From the NCBI GenBank assembly GCA_964011275.1, contig CAXGOB010000065.1, forward strand, positions 1-27,396: a stretch of DNA of 27,396 nucleotides, written 5' to 3'. Position numbers and translations under genes: made by a program. Source of the stretch: UBA7328 sp002471345. Lineage in GTDB: Bacteria; Bacteroidota; Bacteroidia; Chitinophagales; Saprospiraceae. Shown one piece after another: positions 1 through 6,990 of this stretch. The notes below the pieces were generated by a model, which had not been told where the DNA came from, did no database searches, and saw nothing but the letters and a program-made list of their open reading frames with translations. Numbering within the stretch: the stretch's first letter is position 1; the number at the start of each line of letters is the position of its first letter.

Positions 1-533
1 CTCTCTAACGTTTCAAATAGATGTTTAAAGAATGGATGTATATGTGATTCTTGTTCATATACATGAAGCTCATTTATTGGCGGAACTTTCCTTTCTAATA
101 TGGTCTCTAAAACCTTTAACCATTTATCACTTCTTCCGGCAGGCACATCATTTGCATTTTGCTCGACCAAACAGAGCGTATACAACCGCTTAGATACATC
201 TAAAGCATTGTCAACGTCAAATTCATAATTTGCTAGGACAAGTTCATCTCTCCATTTTAATAACTGATTGGCAACTCCCCAAGAATCTATTGCATATGAT
301 TTTGAGATATAAAGATTTGGGTTTTCTCCCAACGTTAGTGCAATGGCTTGTTCATAAGCTCTAATACGGACAGTTTTATGAACCTCCTTTGAATATAATC
401 CCAAATAATTCTCAAAAAAGTTAAGTAACCCTTTTTGTCCTAATCGCATATGTCCGATAGACAATCTATTCGTAGTAGAGACATTGTGTGGGTAGTCATC
501 AAAATCAAAAGAACTGGCAAAATCAATTCTCAT
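1..533 (-). CDS. AddB-like PD-(D/E)XK nuclease family protein, N-terminal part (truncated by window edge)
   Basis: An open frame starts at the ATG at 533 and runs 177 codons without a stop to the window edge, so only the N-terminus is seen. It opens MRIDFASSFDFDDYPHNVST, then has a GQKGLLNFFENYLGL stretch and an AIDSWGVANQLLKWRDELVL segment. From memory, this order (a GLL...LE.RLGL element followed by a W.....LL.WRDEL helix) is typical of the N-terminus of AddB/RecB-associated PD-(D/E)XK proteins, which usually work with UvrD-type helicases in recombination or in defence islands. The nuclease motif itself would lie beyond the edge. The family assignment is by pattern recognition only. The gene is on the same strand as the WYL operon but separated from it by about 500 bp of non-coding DNA, so it probably has its own promoter. 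Confidence 0.6.
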   Translation of the reverse strand, partial: MRIDFASSFDFDDYPHNVSTTNRLSIGHMRLGQKGLLNFFENYLGLYSKEVHKTVRIRAYEQAIALTLGENPNLYISKSYAIDSWGVANQLLKWRDELVLANYEFDVDNALDVSKRLYTLCLVEQNANDVPAGRSDKWLKVLETILERKVPPINELHVYEQESHIHPFFKHLFETLE

Positions 534-1034
534 TGTTTACTAATTTTTAAGGAAGATATACAGAATCACAGCTTCTGATCAATTTTAAATATTATGACTT
601 TACATCTAACAATACCATCGCCTCAAGCTAATAGAGATGAGATTATATTGTTTTCGTCCCTCCTATTCACGCACAGCGGCATCTATAGCTACCAGTCGTA
701 GTCTATCATCTATCAGCCGCTTCCCGCAACGACTCAACAGGCTAATCAATTCAATCTGCAATAGCAATTGAGCCACCATGATCAGCCACTAGCTACGTTC
801 ATTATATGATCAATGAAGCATTTGAAGTATTAGCTGGATTTTAGGCTGAGGCAATTAGTATAGGCCCATATAACTCATGGAGATTATGTGGCCCATGTAA
901 ATCATGTTTATCACCATTTAAAGCGTCTAGGTCAAAGTCTATCAAGGAATTCTCTTTACAAGTGTCCCCTAACCCTACTAATAATTTCATTGATGTATCA
1001 GTTTCAAATGCTTTTGACTAAGAGATACCCGTGA
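534..1034. other. Non-coding stretch with GC-richer patch
   Basis: No convincing gene is seen here. Bases 655-800 are clearly richer in C and G than the surroundings and read as many short CAGCC/GCCAC-type words. The 12-mer ATGATCAGCCAC at 778-789 recurs at 3993-4004 in the similar patch upstream of the WYL operon. The part 841-990 contains a 49-codon minus-strand frame with plausible codon use but no recognisable product; it may be a remnant of an older gene. Confidence 0.5.
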
Positions 1035-1385
1035 CTATCGCATCAAATGCATTTTTCTTCTGTTAACCCATCGAGCTAATCCAGAATTTTTGACATAATA
1101 AATTTTTAAGTCTGCTAAACCTTGGTTTTTAACAAAGAAGATTTTTTTAGTAGCTAATCCAGAATTTTTAACAAAGAACCAATGCCCATTATTCCTTTTA
1201 GCTTCACCAGGATTATTTACTTTATAAACAAGAAGATCAGCAGATCCTGAATTATTTACCTCAAATACTTTCACATCGGCTTGACCAGCATTTCTTACTT
1301 GGAATATATTTTGAGCAAATATTGTAGAGCTCAAACTCTGAAGAAAGAGGTAAATGACAAATACTTCTATCCTTTTTATTACCAC
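1035..1385 (-). CDS. Secreted 7(1) septoil-knot (DUF6150-type) repeat protein
   Basis: A 116-residue protein. Residues 1-24 are a signal peptide (basic start, hydrophobic run, IFA before Gln25), so it is exported. The mature part is six tandem units of about 13 residues: FQVRNAGQADVKV, FEVNNSGSADLLV, YKVNNPGEAK plus an RNNGHW insert, then FFVKNSGLATKKI, FFVKNQGLADLKI and YYVKNSGLARWVN. This register, with an aromatic-Val-x-N-x-G-x-A core and a longer third unit, matches the DUF6150 family as I recall it, renamed 7(1) septoil knot after structure prediction showed a seven-crossing knot. Most family members I remember lack a signal peptide; whether export is unusual is not certain. It is the last gene of the WYL operon, 5 bp after the OGG-fold gene. 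Molecular function is unknown. Confidence 0.8.
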   Translation of the reverse strand: MVIKRIEVFVIYLFLQSLSSTIFAQNIFQVRNAGQADVKVFEVNNSGSADLLVYKVNNPGEAKRNNGHWFFVKNSGLATKKIFFVKNQGLADLKIYYVKNSGLARWVNRRKMHLMR

Positions 1386-1390
1386 TTCGA

Positions 1391-2458
1391 CTAATTATTT
1401 GATTCAATTAGGTACTTGACTATTGCAGGTACATAAGGAGTAAAAATTCTATTTGGTGCTTCATTCCAGCTATAATCTTTGTCCCCATGACCGTATCGAC
1501 CTACAAATCTCCTTTCATCCATGGGCAATTCTTTCATTCGAATCATTACTTTATCCCAATGTTCTTTATCAATCACCCCTACGGAGTCTCCAGTTGTAGT
1601 AATTTCTAAATTACTACCCTTTGAAAAAACACCGAAATTACTACCACCGCCCAAGGTGTTCACTTGAATACTACTATGCTTAAAGGCTGCAATTGCCTCA
1701 CTAAATTCTATTGGATGCATATTCATATAAATCATTTTTTTTCTTTGTTTCCTATTCTGTCTATGTGAGGTATTGAGTTCCTTTTGCCAGATGGAGATTA
1801 TGAATTTTCTCCATGCTCCTTTGTGATGGCCACCGTAAGAAAACAATGCTTCTTCTGTGTATAGTGGCTTTAAGTTAATCATTTTAGCAATCTCCTCAAT
1901 AGAAGTACAATATGTTTCATAGATTTCAGAGGTGTTCTTATTGAGTACAATGCCTTGAGTATTTAGTCTAACCAAATCATTGTCAAGTAATAAATTGACT
2001 GATTTTGCGACCCATTGATCCATGATATACCCATCTAAATCTGGATTAACGAATGCTATTAATTTTGTATAAAAAGCAGGGCCCATTCCGGGAAGACCAC
2101 CTTTCGATTTTAGGTTTTTGAATAATCTGTAGGCTTCATCTCTTTTTTCGATTTGACCGTGTCTGAGTGAATTGACAATAGGTACCCACATTTCTTTTGA
2201 GGAGAAGAATTTCCTTGCATGCTCTCGATTCATTCCTCCCCATGATAATATAGCTATACATACATCTTGATCACTATATTTATCATTTCCTCGTAGTTTA
2301 ATCAGGTCATCTCTATTATAGCTCCTGTTCAGAAGAGGATTGATTGAGTTGTGATCTATAAAATATTTTGCCCATTCTTTGGCATTTATACCTTCATGTC
2401 TTTTGGTATCATTGAGATTGACTTGCAATTTTTCAATTAATGCTGGATTTAATTTCAT
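1391..2458 (-). CDS. OGG-fold (8-oxoguanine DNA glycosylase-like HhH) protein with extra C-terminal domain
   Basis: A 355-residue protein. Residues 121-132 (GLPGMGPAFYTK) look like the helix-hairpin-helix of HhH-GPD glycosylases, and Asp147 in YIMDQW sits where the catalytic Asp would be. Counting back 19 residues from Asp147, as in human OGG1 (K249/D268), lands on Ala128 rather than Lys; Lys132 is one helical turn away and might replace it. This resembles the bacterial family annotated '8-oxoguanine DNA glycosylase OGG fold protein'. Residues from about 240 to 355 form a second, unrecognised domain, preceded by a basic linker (RQNRKQRKK). The gene is 24 bp after the WYL gene and 5 bp before the knot gene, so it is co-transcribed with both. 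DNA binding or base excision is a family-level inference; the substrate is unknown. Confidence 0.65.
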   Translation of the reverse strand: MKLNPALIEKLQVNLNDTKRHEGINAKEWAKYFIDHNSINPLLNRSYNRDDLIKLRGNDKYSDQDVCIAILSWGGMNREHARKFFSSKEMWVPIVNSLRHGQIEKRDEAYRLFKNLKSKGGLPGMGPAFYTKLIAFVNPDLDGYIMDQWVAKSVNLLLDNDLVRLNTQGIVLNKNTSEIYETYCTSIEEIAKMINLKPLYTEEALFSYGGHHKGAWRKFIISIWQKELNTSHRQNRKQRKKMIYMNMHPIEFSEAIAAFKHSSIQVNTLGGGSNFGVFSKGSNLEITTTGDSVGVIDKEHWDKVMIRMKELPMDERRFVGRYGHGDKDYSWNEAPNRIFTPYVPAIVKYLIESNN

Positions 2459-2482
2459 AATATGCTTTTAGGGGTTTTTAGT

Positions 2483-3499
2483 TTATTTAGAATACAATTT
2501 GTAAGTCTTCTCTATCCGCTCAGCTATCCTTTTCCTAAAGGTCTTAGGCTTTAATATTTCTAGAAAATCTCCATACGACAATACTAGAAATTCAAATTCT
2601 CGATTTGGCCTGAGTTCTACTGAAAATATCGCATAGTCATCAGCTGTTTCAATCTCTCTTTGAGAATGATGAAATGGTCTGCTCCGCACATAATGAATAT
2701 GAATACCGTATATCTTAAAGTGGATTTCTCTGACAGGATCTTCAAATGATTTTGTGACTCCTATTACGTCTCTGAAGTATTCCTTGGGATCAAAATTTGT
2801 TGATGTAATATAAGTTTGAAAGGTCTCTTTTAAATCTTGTATTCTTTCAAGACCGTAAGTACGTATAGCTTTTTTTTGGTGATTATATGCCATAAGATAC
2901 CATCTGTTCTGATACTCTTTCAGCAAATACGGACTTACGACTGTAGAATATGGTGCTTGTTCGAATTTCTGATACAGAATCTGAATGGCCTTTTCATTAT
3001 CTATTGATTCATATAATCGTTCTAACATTTCCGTACCCGGAACCGCAGTTGATTGTTCCAGTTGTAATACCGATTTAAGCTTCTTCCGTGATTCATAGAC
3101 AATAAGTGAAAGCTTATGAATAATTGTATCAATTGATTTGAGATATCGGAATCCTGAAAATTGCTTTATTATACCAACAACTTGTCTCAGTTGGTCAATA
3201 TCTTCTGCGTTTAATGGGGATTCAGTAATAGAATATCCCTTTTCAGTATACTTATAAGTGTGTTCTGATCGATCATATTCGATTGGTGCATAGTAACCCA
3301 GGCCTGGATTAGATCTCATTTGTTTGAGATCATCCTTAATTGTTCTTTCAGAAAAGGATTTTCGGGAATGACCCGTTATTTCTTCTATTTCACTTGCACA
3401 TTCTTCTGCCAGATCTTTCCAATTCCATCTTTGACTATTGTCTTTGAGGCACCTATCTATAATTCTGTAGCGAATTGCAGCAACTTTAGTAATACTCAT
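2483..3499 (-). CDS. WYL-domain transcriptional regulator
   Basis: A 338-residue protein. An N-terminal winged-helix region (about 1-90, with the recognition stretch FSERTIKDDLKQMRS near 49-63) is followed by a helical linker. The WYL domain runs from about 165 to 245 and contains NRWYLMAYN (198-206) and IRTYGLERI (212-220) with the conserved arginines. A WCX-like C-terminus reaches residue 338. WYL proteins bind nucleic-acid or nucleotide ligands and commonly repress defence operons in the absence of damage or infection (for example CapW and BrxR). It is the first gene of a three-gene operon, and the palindrome at 3552-3570 is 53 bp upstream of its start, suggesting autoregulation. Confidence 0.88.
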   Translation of the reverse strand: MSITKVAAIRYRIIDRCLKDNSQRWNWKDLAEECASEIEEITGHSRKSFSERTIKDDLKQMRSNPGLGYYAPIEYDRSEHTYKYTEKGYSITESPLNAEDIDQLRQVVGIIKQFSGFRYLKSIDTIIHKLSLIVYESRKKLKSVLQLEQSTAVPGTEMLERLYESIDNEKAIQILYQKFEQAPYSTVVSPYLLKEYQNRWYLMAYNHQKKAIRTYGLERIQDLKETFQTYITSTNFDPKEYFRDVIGVTKSFEDPVREIHFKIYGIHIHYVRSRPFHHSQREIETADDYAIFSVELRPNREFEFLVLSYGDFLEILKPKTFRKRIAERIEKTYKLYSK

Positions 3500-3551
3500 A
3501 AAGAAGAATTTAGCGGATTAATTATTGAATGCACCTCAATATAATTACCTT

Positions 3552-3570
3552 CGTGCAAACTAAATGCACG
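3552..3570. promoter_or_regulatory. Palindromic operator candidate 1 (upstream of WYL gene)
   Basis: Perfect inverted repeat CGTGCA - AACTAAA - TGCACG, 53 bp upstream of the WYL start. On the minus strand the spacer reads TTTAGTTTG together with the first arm base, a near match to the Bacteroidota -7 box, with a TTG about 20 bp further upstream, so the site would overlap the promoter. The same 6-7-6 design recurs at 3833-3851. A lone half-site TGCAC lies at 3530-3534. Confidence 0.7.
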
Positions 3571-3687
3571 ATAAATTATTTTTTCAAGAATTCACATTAT
3601 TTTTTTTCCTCTGACTGATATGACTTGTCATTTTACTCATGTTTGTTACTACATTTTCAATCCTTACCTAAGTAGGAATATTCCATT

Positions 3688-3804
3688 TCACCATTTGTCT
3701 CTATTTTTCTTATGGGATCTGACACCCCAAATAATTCCTGCACTTATAGCAAGGATAATTAGCAAAAATTCCTTTACAATCTCCCAAAGTGTTTTCTGAA
3801 TCAT
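3688..3804 (-). CDS. Small single-pass membrane peptide (38 aa)
   Basis: An unlisted ORF of 38 codons plus TGA: starts MIQKTLWEIVKEFLL, continues with a hydrophobic helix (about residues 14-28, IILAISAGIIWGV) and ends in a basic tail (RSHKKNRDKW). The layout, a short amphipathic start, one membrane helix and a charged C-terminus, is that of small membrane proteins, including some toxins, but also of many harmless small Bacteroidota proteins. It sits upstream of the WYL gene on the same strand, and palindrome 2 (3833-3851) is 28 bp upstream of its ATG. Its reality rests on composition and on the matching operator only; there is no recognisable family. Confidence 0.5.
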   Translation of the reverse strand: MIQKTLWEIVKEFLLIILAISAGIIWGVRSHKKNRDKW

Positions 3805-3832
3805 ATAATTTTTGATTAAAACTATAGGTCAT

Positions 3833-3851
3833 CGTGCAGCAATTCTGCACG
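3833..3851. promoter_or_regulatory. Palindromic operator candidate 2 (upstream of 38-aa membrane peptide)
   Basis: Perfect inverted repeat CGTGCAG - CAATT - CTGCACG, which is the same CGTGCA-N7-TGCACG design as at 3552-3570. It lies 28 bp upstream of the ATG of the small membrane peptide. Two copies of an identical 12-base palindrome framework within 300 bp, each ahead of a gene start and next to a regulator gene, is best read as the operator of that regulator. Confidence 0.65.
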
Positions 3852-4243
3852 TTGCTTTTTCCTAATCAATTAAATTTTTCAAGACCTGAACCGCAACTCA
3901 TAATGATTAAAATGGTCTCAGCACAATGACACTCCGTTGCACTGCGGCCATAGAGCTGAGTGATTAATATTGTCCCACCCATCAGCCCATTGATGATCAG
4001 CCACCCTGAGCCATTGCCGCAGCATCCGCTCCTTCAGCGGCTATGACATGCTTATGCTCTTATCACCAGCCAACTCCCCACTCTAGCACCATTCCCACAG
4101 TAGATCACCTCCTTTTTGAATTTCATTACTAGTAAAATTGAAGATTCAATTCTAAAAAGAATCTATCATAAGATGTGGTCATTTTATAGTCTAGACAATC
4201 CTACCTTGAAATAGGTTCGCTATCTCAATTATTTTCATTAAAT
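3852..4243. other. Non-coding stretch with GC-richer, hairpin-rich patch
   Basis: No gene is seen. Bases 3890-4110 are GC-richer than the surroundings and contain several small inverted repeats, such as CCGCT-CCTTC-AGCGG at 4026-4040 and CTCAGC/GCTGAG near 3917-3960. The 12-mer at 3993-4004 matches 778-789. The rest (4110-4243) is AT-rich with nothing recognisable. The patch resembles an intergenic repeat or a decayed mobile segment, but no terminal repeats or target duplications are visible. Confidence 0.4.
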
Positions 4244-4278
4244 CTAAAAAGGAGTCATGGTTTTCACCACAACTCCTT
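4244..4278 (-). terminator. Intrinsic terminator of tRNA-Leu
   Basis: Read on the minus strand, a stem AAGGAGTTGTGGT / ACCATGACTCCTT (13 pairs including two G-U pairs) closes a GAAA tetraloop and is followed by TTTTTAG. It starts 15 nt after the 3' end of the tRNA. Confidence 0.8.
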
Positions 4279-4292
4279 GATTTTTAGTTTAG

Positions 4293-4374
4293 TACCGAAG
4301 GCGGGAATCGAACCCGCACATCCGAGGATACTGGATTTTGAATCCAGCGCGTCTACCAATTCCGCCACTTCGGC
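4293..4374 (-). tRNA. tRNA-Leu (CAA)
   Basis: The 82-nt cloverleaf begins GCCGAAGTGGCGGAATTGG, the class II tRNA-Leu start. The anticodon arm is CTGGA - TTCAAAA - TCCAG, giving anticodon CAA (reads UUG). A short variable arm (TATCCTCGGATG region) and a T arm with GTTCGATTC follow. The acceptor stem GCCGAAG pairs with CTTCGGT (one G-U pair), the discriminator is A, and CCA is not encoded. It marks the junction between the accessory left end and the core operon. Confidence 0.97.
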
Positions 4375-4512
4375 TAATAACATTGTGGTAGTCTTTGAAT
4401 CCAAATCAGGCCCCAATTAAAATTGAGATCTATTTGTCAAATTTATCCTAACAATAAATTTAAGAGCGCAAATCTAATTCTTTTTCAGAATAGTATCTAA
4501 CTATCATTTTTA

Positions 4513-4542
4513 CAAAAATCAGATTTTCTAGAAAGATTTTTG
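4513..4542 (-). terminator. Weak terminator candidate after the NUMOD4 gene
   Basis: Inverted repeat CAAAAATC / GATTTTTG with a 14-nt loop, 5 bp past the NUMOD4 gene stop. The stem is AT-rich and the following T content is low, so it is only a tentative end for the rseP operon. Confidence 0.3.
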
Positions 4543-4547
4543 AATAA

Positions 4548-5111
4548 CTATTTTGCAGGCTCTACATGACCCCAATTTTCTCCTCTTTCTATTCTCTTTA
4601 GCTGAGTAGTGCTGACACCAAATCGCTTAGCAATCATCTTTCTCCTTGTCTTTCCTTGGATCAGTTGCTTTTTAATTATTGCAACTTGAGCAGCAGTTAG
4701 TTTGTAGTAACCACCTTTGTTGGATTTTTTAAAACCAAACTTCTTAGCTCTAGCCTTGATATATTCTTTCCATTCAACCTCATTCACCCAAATTACATTA
4801 GAAGGGAGGTTGTTCTTTCTGTTGAGATCCTTATGAATTACATAAGTATGCTCATCTGTTGAAGGATCAACAAAATGCTTTGCGACTTCCTTGTGAACAT
4901 AGATAGCTTGATTGAGATTGCCTTCTACTTTTATAGATGCTCTATAAAATCCACGGTGATCTGGATGGGTTTTGAGTTCTTTTTCCTCCTCAGTTTCCTT
5001 GTCTATGGACTTAGTCCTGCCCAAATTTGAAATAAAATAGTCCTTCTTTTTTGTAGGCCTTTTGAATGTGATCTTTGCCCATTTTTCACTAGGCAGATTT
5101 TTAATTGTCAT
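4548..5111 (-). CDS. NUMOD4 / HNH-like protein with C-terminal helix-turn-helix
   Basis: A 187-residue protein. Residues 1-40 hold a NUMOD4-like element (EKWAKITFKRP ... YFISNLGRTKSI). Residues 70-115 resemble an HNH_3 fold (HKEVAKHFVDP ... IHKDLNRKNNLPSNVIWV) with the His and Asn residues of the HNH pattern still present. A C-terminal stretch (137-180, LTAAQVAIIKKQL ... MIAKRFGVSTTQLKRIERG) looks like a helix-turn-helix. Such proteins derive from homing endonucleases, but this one is the third gene of the rseP-hscB operon, 6 bp after hscB, with no intron or intein around it. It may be a domesticated DNA-binding protein or a free-standing nuclease. Its role is not known. Confidence 0.7.
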   Translation of the reverse strand: MTIKNLPSEKWAKITFKRPTKKKDYFISNLGRTKSIDKETEEEKELKTHPDHRGFYRASIKVEGNLNQAIYVHKEVAKHFVDPSTDEHTYVIHKDLNRKNNLPSNVIWVNEVEWKEYIKARAKKFGFKKSNKGGYYKLTAAQVAIIKKQLIQGKTRRKMIAKRFGVSTTQLKRIERGENWGHVEPAK

Positions 5112-5117
5112 GATGCG

Positions 5118-5627
5118 TTACAGTTTTCTGATGTTTTCCTTTAGTCTATTAATGTATTTCATTCTAAAATAACATTCCTTAAGGCTCGCAATTTCTGATT
5201 CATTAAGCTCGGAGTTGCCGATTCTTTTGATTTCAGTATTGAGTGTATCTGTAAGCTGATTTATGTTTTGTTCTAATTCTGTCAATTTTGTCGGATCAGC
5301 ATCGCCAAGTTGCAAATCCATGATGGTTTCATTGATATCCATCATTTCCATTAAAAATAATTGAGATAGTTCTTCTTTCTCTCCTTCTTTTATTGCGCCT
5401 TTAATTTCTAAAAGATGTTTTAATCTTTTATTGTCGTTTTTGAGGACGTTGTATGCCTCATTATTAAGGGTGGAAAATCGCAATACTTCTTCTTGCCTCT
5501 TTTCTTCCTCCAAGGTATAAAAATCAGGATGATACTTACGACTGTTTTCGTAATATAATTTTCGTAGATCAGCTTGATTTAGATTTAGTCTAACAGGGAG
5601 CCCGAAATATTCATAGTAATTTATCAA
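5118..5627 (-). CDS. hscB: Fe-S cluster co-chaperone HscB
   Basis: A 169-residue protein with an N-terminal J domain (NYYEYFGLPVRLNLNQADLR at 3-22, HPD at 33-35) and a C-terminal helical domain of the HscB_C type. HscB delivers the scaffold IscU to the Hsp70 HscA during Fe-S cluster assembly. The length fits the family (about 170 residues). Its ATG overlaps the rseP stop (ATGA), indicating translational coupling, and the next gene follows after 6 bp. No hscA or iscU is in the window. A generic DnaJ-domain protein is the alternative, but the length and domain order favour HscB. Confidence 0.85.
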   Translation of the reverse strand: MINYYEYFGLPVRLNLNQADLRKLYYENSRKYHPDFYTLEEEKRQEEVLRFSTLNNEAYNVLKNDNKRLKHLLEIKGAIKEGEKEELSQLFLMEMMDINETIMDLQLGDADPTKLTELEQNINQLTDTLNTEIKRIGNSELNESEIASLKECYFRMKYINRLKENIRKL

Positions 5628-6955
5628 AATAATCTCATTATATCCAGACCTACAGCATAAATCATTAACATCATAATGAGAAAAAAGCCTCCCATAGTAG
5701 CATATTGAAGAACCTTGTCACTAGGTTTAACCCCTGTGATCACTTCAAAAAGTAAAAACATCACATGCCCTCCATCTAGAGCTGGAATAGGAAGTAGATT
5801 AATAAATGCAAGTAAAATTGATAGCATAGCGGTCAAATTCCAAAACCGATGCCAGTCCCATTCAGAACCAAACATCCCTCCTATTGAAATAAAACTACCG
5901 AGAGAATCTTGGGCTTTTATTTTACCTCTGAACATTTGTCCAAATGCTTTGATTTGACTTGCAATAAAGTTGTAACTTTTTTCACAACCCATACCGAGAG
6001 CTGGACCTATGGCATATTTTTCAGATGCTATTTCTATAAAATCAGTAGGTAGGCTACCAAAATAACCTAGTTTGCCATGTTCATCTACCATGACAGATGT
6101 AGTGATAGTATCAGATGATCTGAGATACTTAATATTCACCTCTTCTGATACCTTCGAAGACATTGCTGAGGCAAATTGCACATAAAATGGAGTCTCAATA
6201 CCATTTACTCCAATGATTTGATCTCCGGCAAGCAATCCAGCTTTTTGTGCGTTACTTCCACTTGTTATCTCGGATATGATATTAGGATAAGCTAATGTGA
6301 AAAGAGATTTTTCTCTGTTTTCATAGGCAGAGATTAGAGAAGTATAGTTCTCAGGTACATTCAAGGTAATTTCTCTTCCATTTCTTTTTACAACAAGGGT
6401 TTCAGCCTCATTGAAAAGTATTTCTTGTTTAACCAAATAGGATTCAAACCTGTCCATATCTTTTGATCCTACACTTAGTACTAAATCTCCATCTTGCAGA
6501 CCCAAATGTTCGCCTAATTCCTCTACAACCATTCCATATTTCGCTCCTTCAGTAGGAATATAACTTTCTCCCCAATGCCATAAAATCATTGCAAAAAGAA
6601 GGATGCCGAGTATAAAGTTGACCGTTACACCACCAAGCATAATGATCAGTCGCTGCCATGCAGGTTTTGATCTGAATTCCCATTCTTTTGGTTCTTCTTT
6701 CAGCGCATCCGTATCAAAACTTTCATCCACCATTCCGGCTATTTTTACATATCCGCCTAGAGGAAGCCACCCTATACCATATTCTGTCTCACCTTTTTTA
6801 ATACTAAAAAGAGAGAAGTATGGATCAAAAAAGAGGTAAAATTTTTCAACTTTGGTTTTAAACCATTTAGCTGGAAAAAAATGACCGCATTCATGGAGTA
6901 TGATAAGAATGCACAGACTTAGCATAAACTGTGCAATAGTTATTAATAGATCCAT
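5624..6955 (-). CDS. rseP: RseP-type site-2 intramembrane zinc metalloprotease
   Basis: A 443-residue membrane protein. The zinc motif HECGH is at 21-25 in the first membrane helix, followed by the KVEKFYLFFDPYFSLF segment and LGGYVKIAGM (about 66-76). One or two periplasmic PDZ domains lie in the middle (for example GSNAQKAGLLAGDQIIGVNG), and the third metal ligand is in LLPIPALDGGHV (about 387-398). RseP-type proteases cut membrane-bound anti-sigma factors or signal peptides within the membrane. It is the first gene of the operon with hscB. A 19-bp palindrome lies 35 bp upstream of its start (6991-7009). Confidence 0.95.
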   Translation of the reverse strand: MDLLITIAQFMLSLCILIILHECGHFFPAKWFKTKVEKFYLFFDPYFSLFSIKKGETEYGIGWLPLGGYVKIAGMVDESFDTDALKEEPKEWEFRSKPAWQRLIIMLGGVTVNFILGILLFAMILWHWGESYIPTEGAKYGMVVEELGEHLGLQDGDLVLSVGSKDMDRFESYLVKQEILFNEAETLVVKRNGREITLNVPENYTSLISAYENREKSLFTLAYPNIISEITSGSNAQKAGLLAGDQIIGVNGIETPFYVQFASAMSSKVSEEVNIKYLRSSDTITTSVMVDEHGKLGYFGSLPTDFIEIASEKYAIGPALGMGCEKSYNFIASQIKAFGQMFRGKIKAQDSLGSFISIGGMFGSEWDWHRFWNLTAMLSILLAFINLLPIPALDGGHVMFLLFEVITGVKPSDKVLQYATMGGFFLIMMLMIYAVGLDIMRLF

Positions 6956-6990
6956 ATGGTTGTTTTCCTATTTTTATTATTTGAAAGACT

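Noticed and set aside
841..990. 49-codon minus-strand ORF (starts MKLLVGLGDTCKENS)
   Set aside because: Codon use looks plausible, but there is no recognised family, no promoter and it ends in a non-coding patch; more likely a remnant or chance frame.
1070..1180. Short DNA repeats (AATCCAGAATTTTT-like words) that might suggest a CRISPR or tandem array
   Set aside because: They lie in frame within the septoil-knot gene and simply reflect its 13-residue protein repeats.
3320..3544. 74-codon plus-strand ORF over the start of the WYL gene
   Set aside because: Antisense shadow of the WYL gene and its promoter region.
4293..4374. tRNA-Leu as an attachment site for an integrated island
   Set aside because: No integrase gene in the window and no direct repeat of the tRNA 3' end was found in the accessory region, so integration at the tRNA cannot be claimed.
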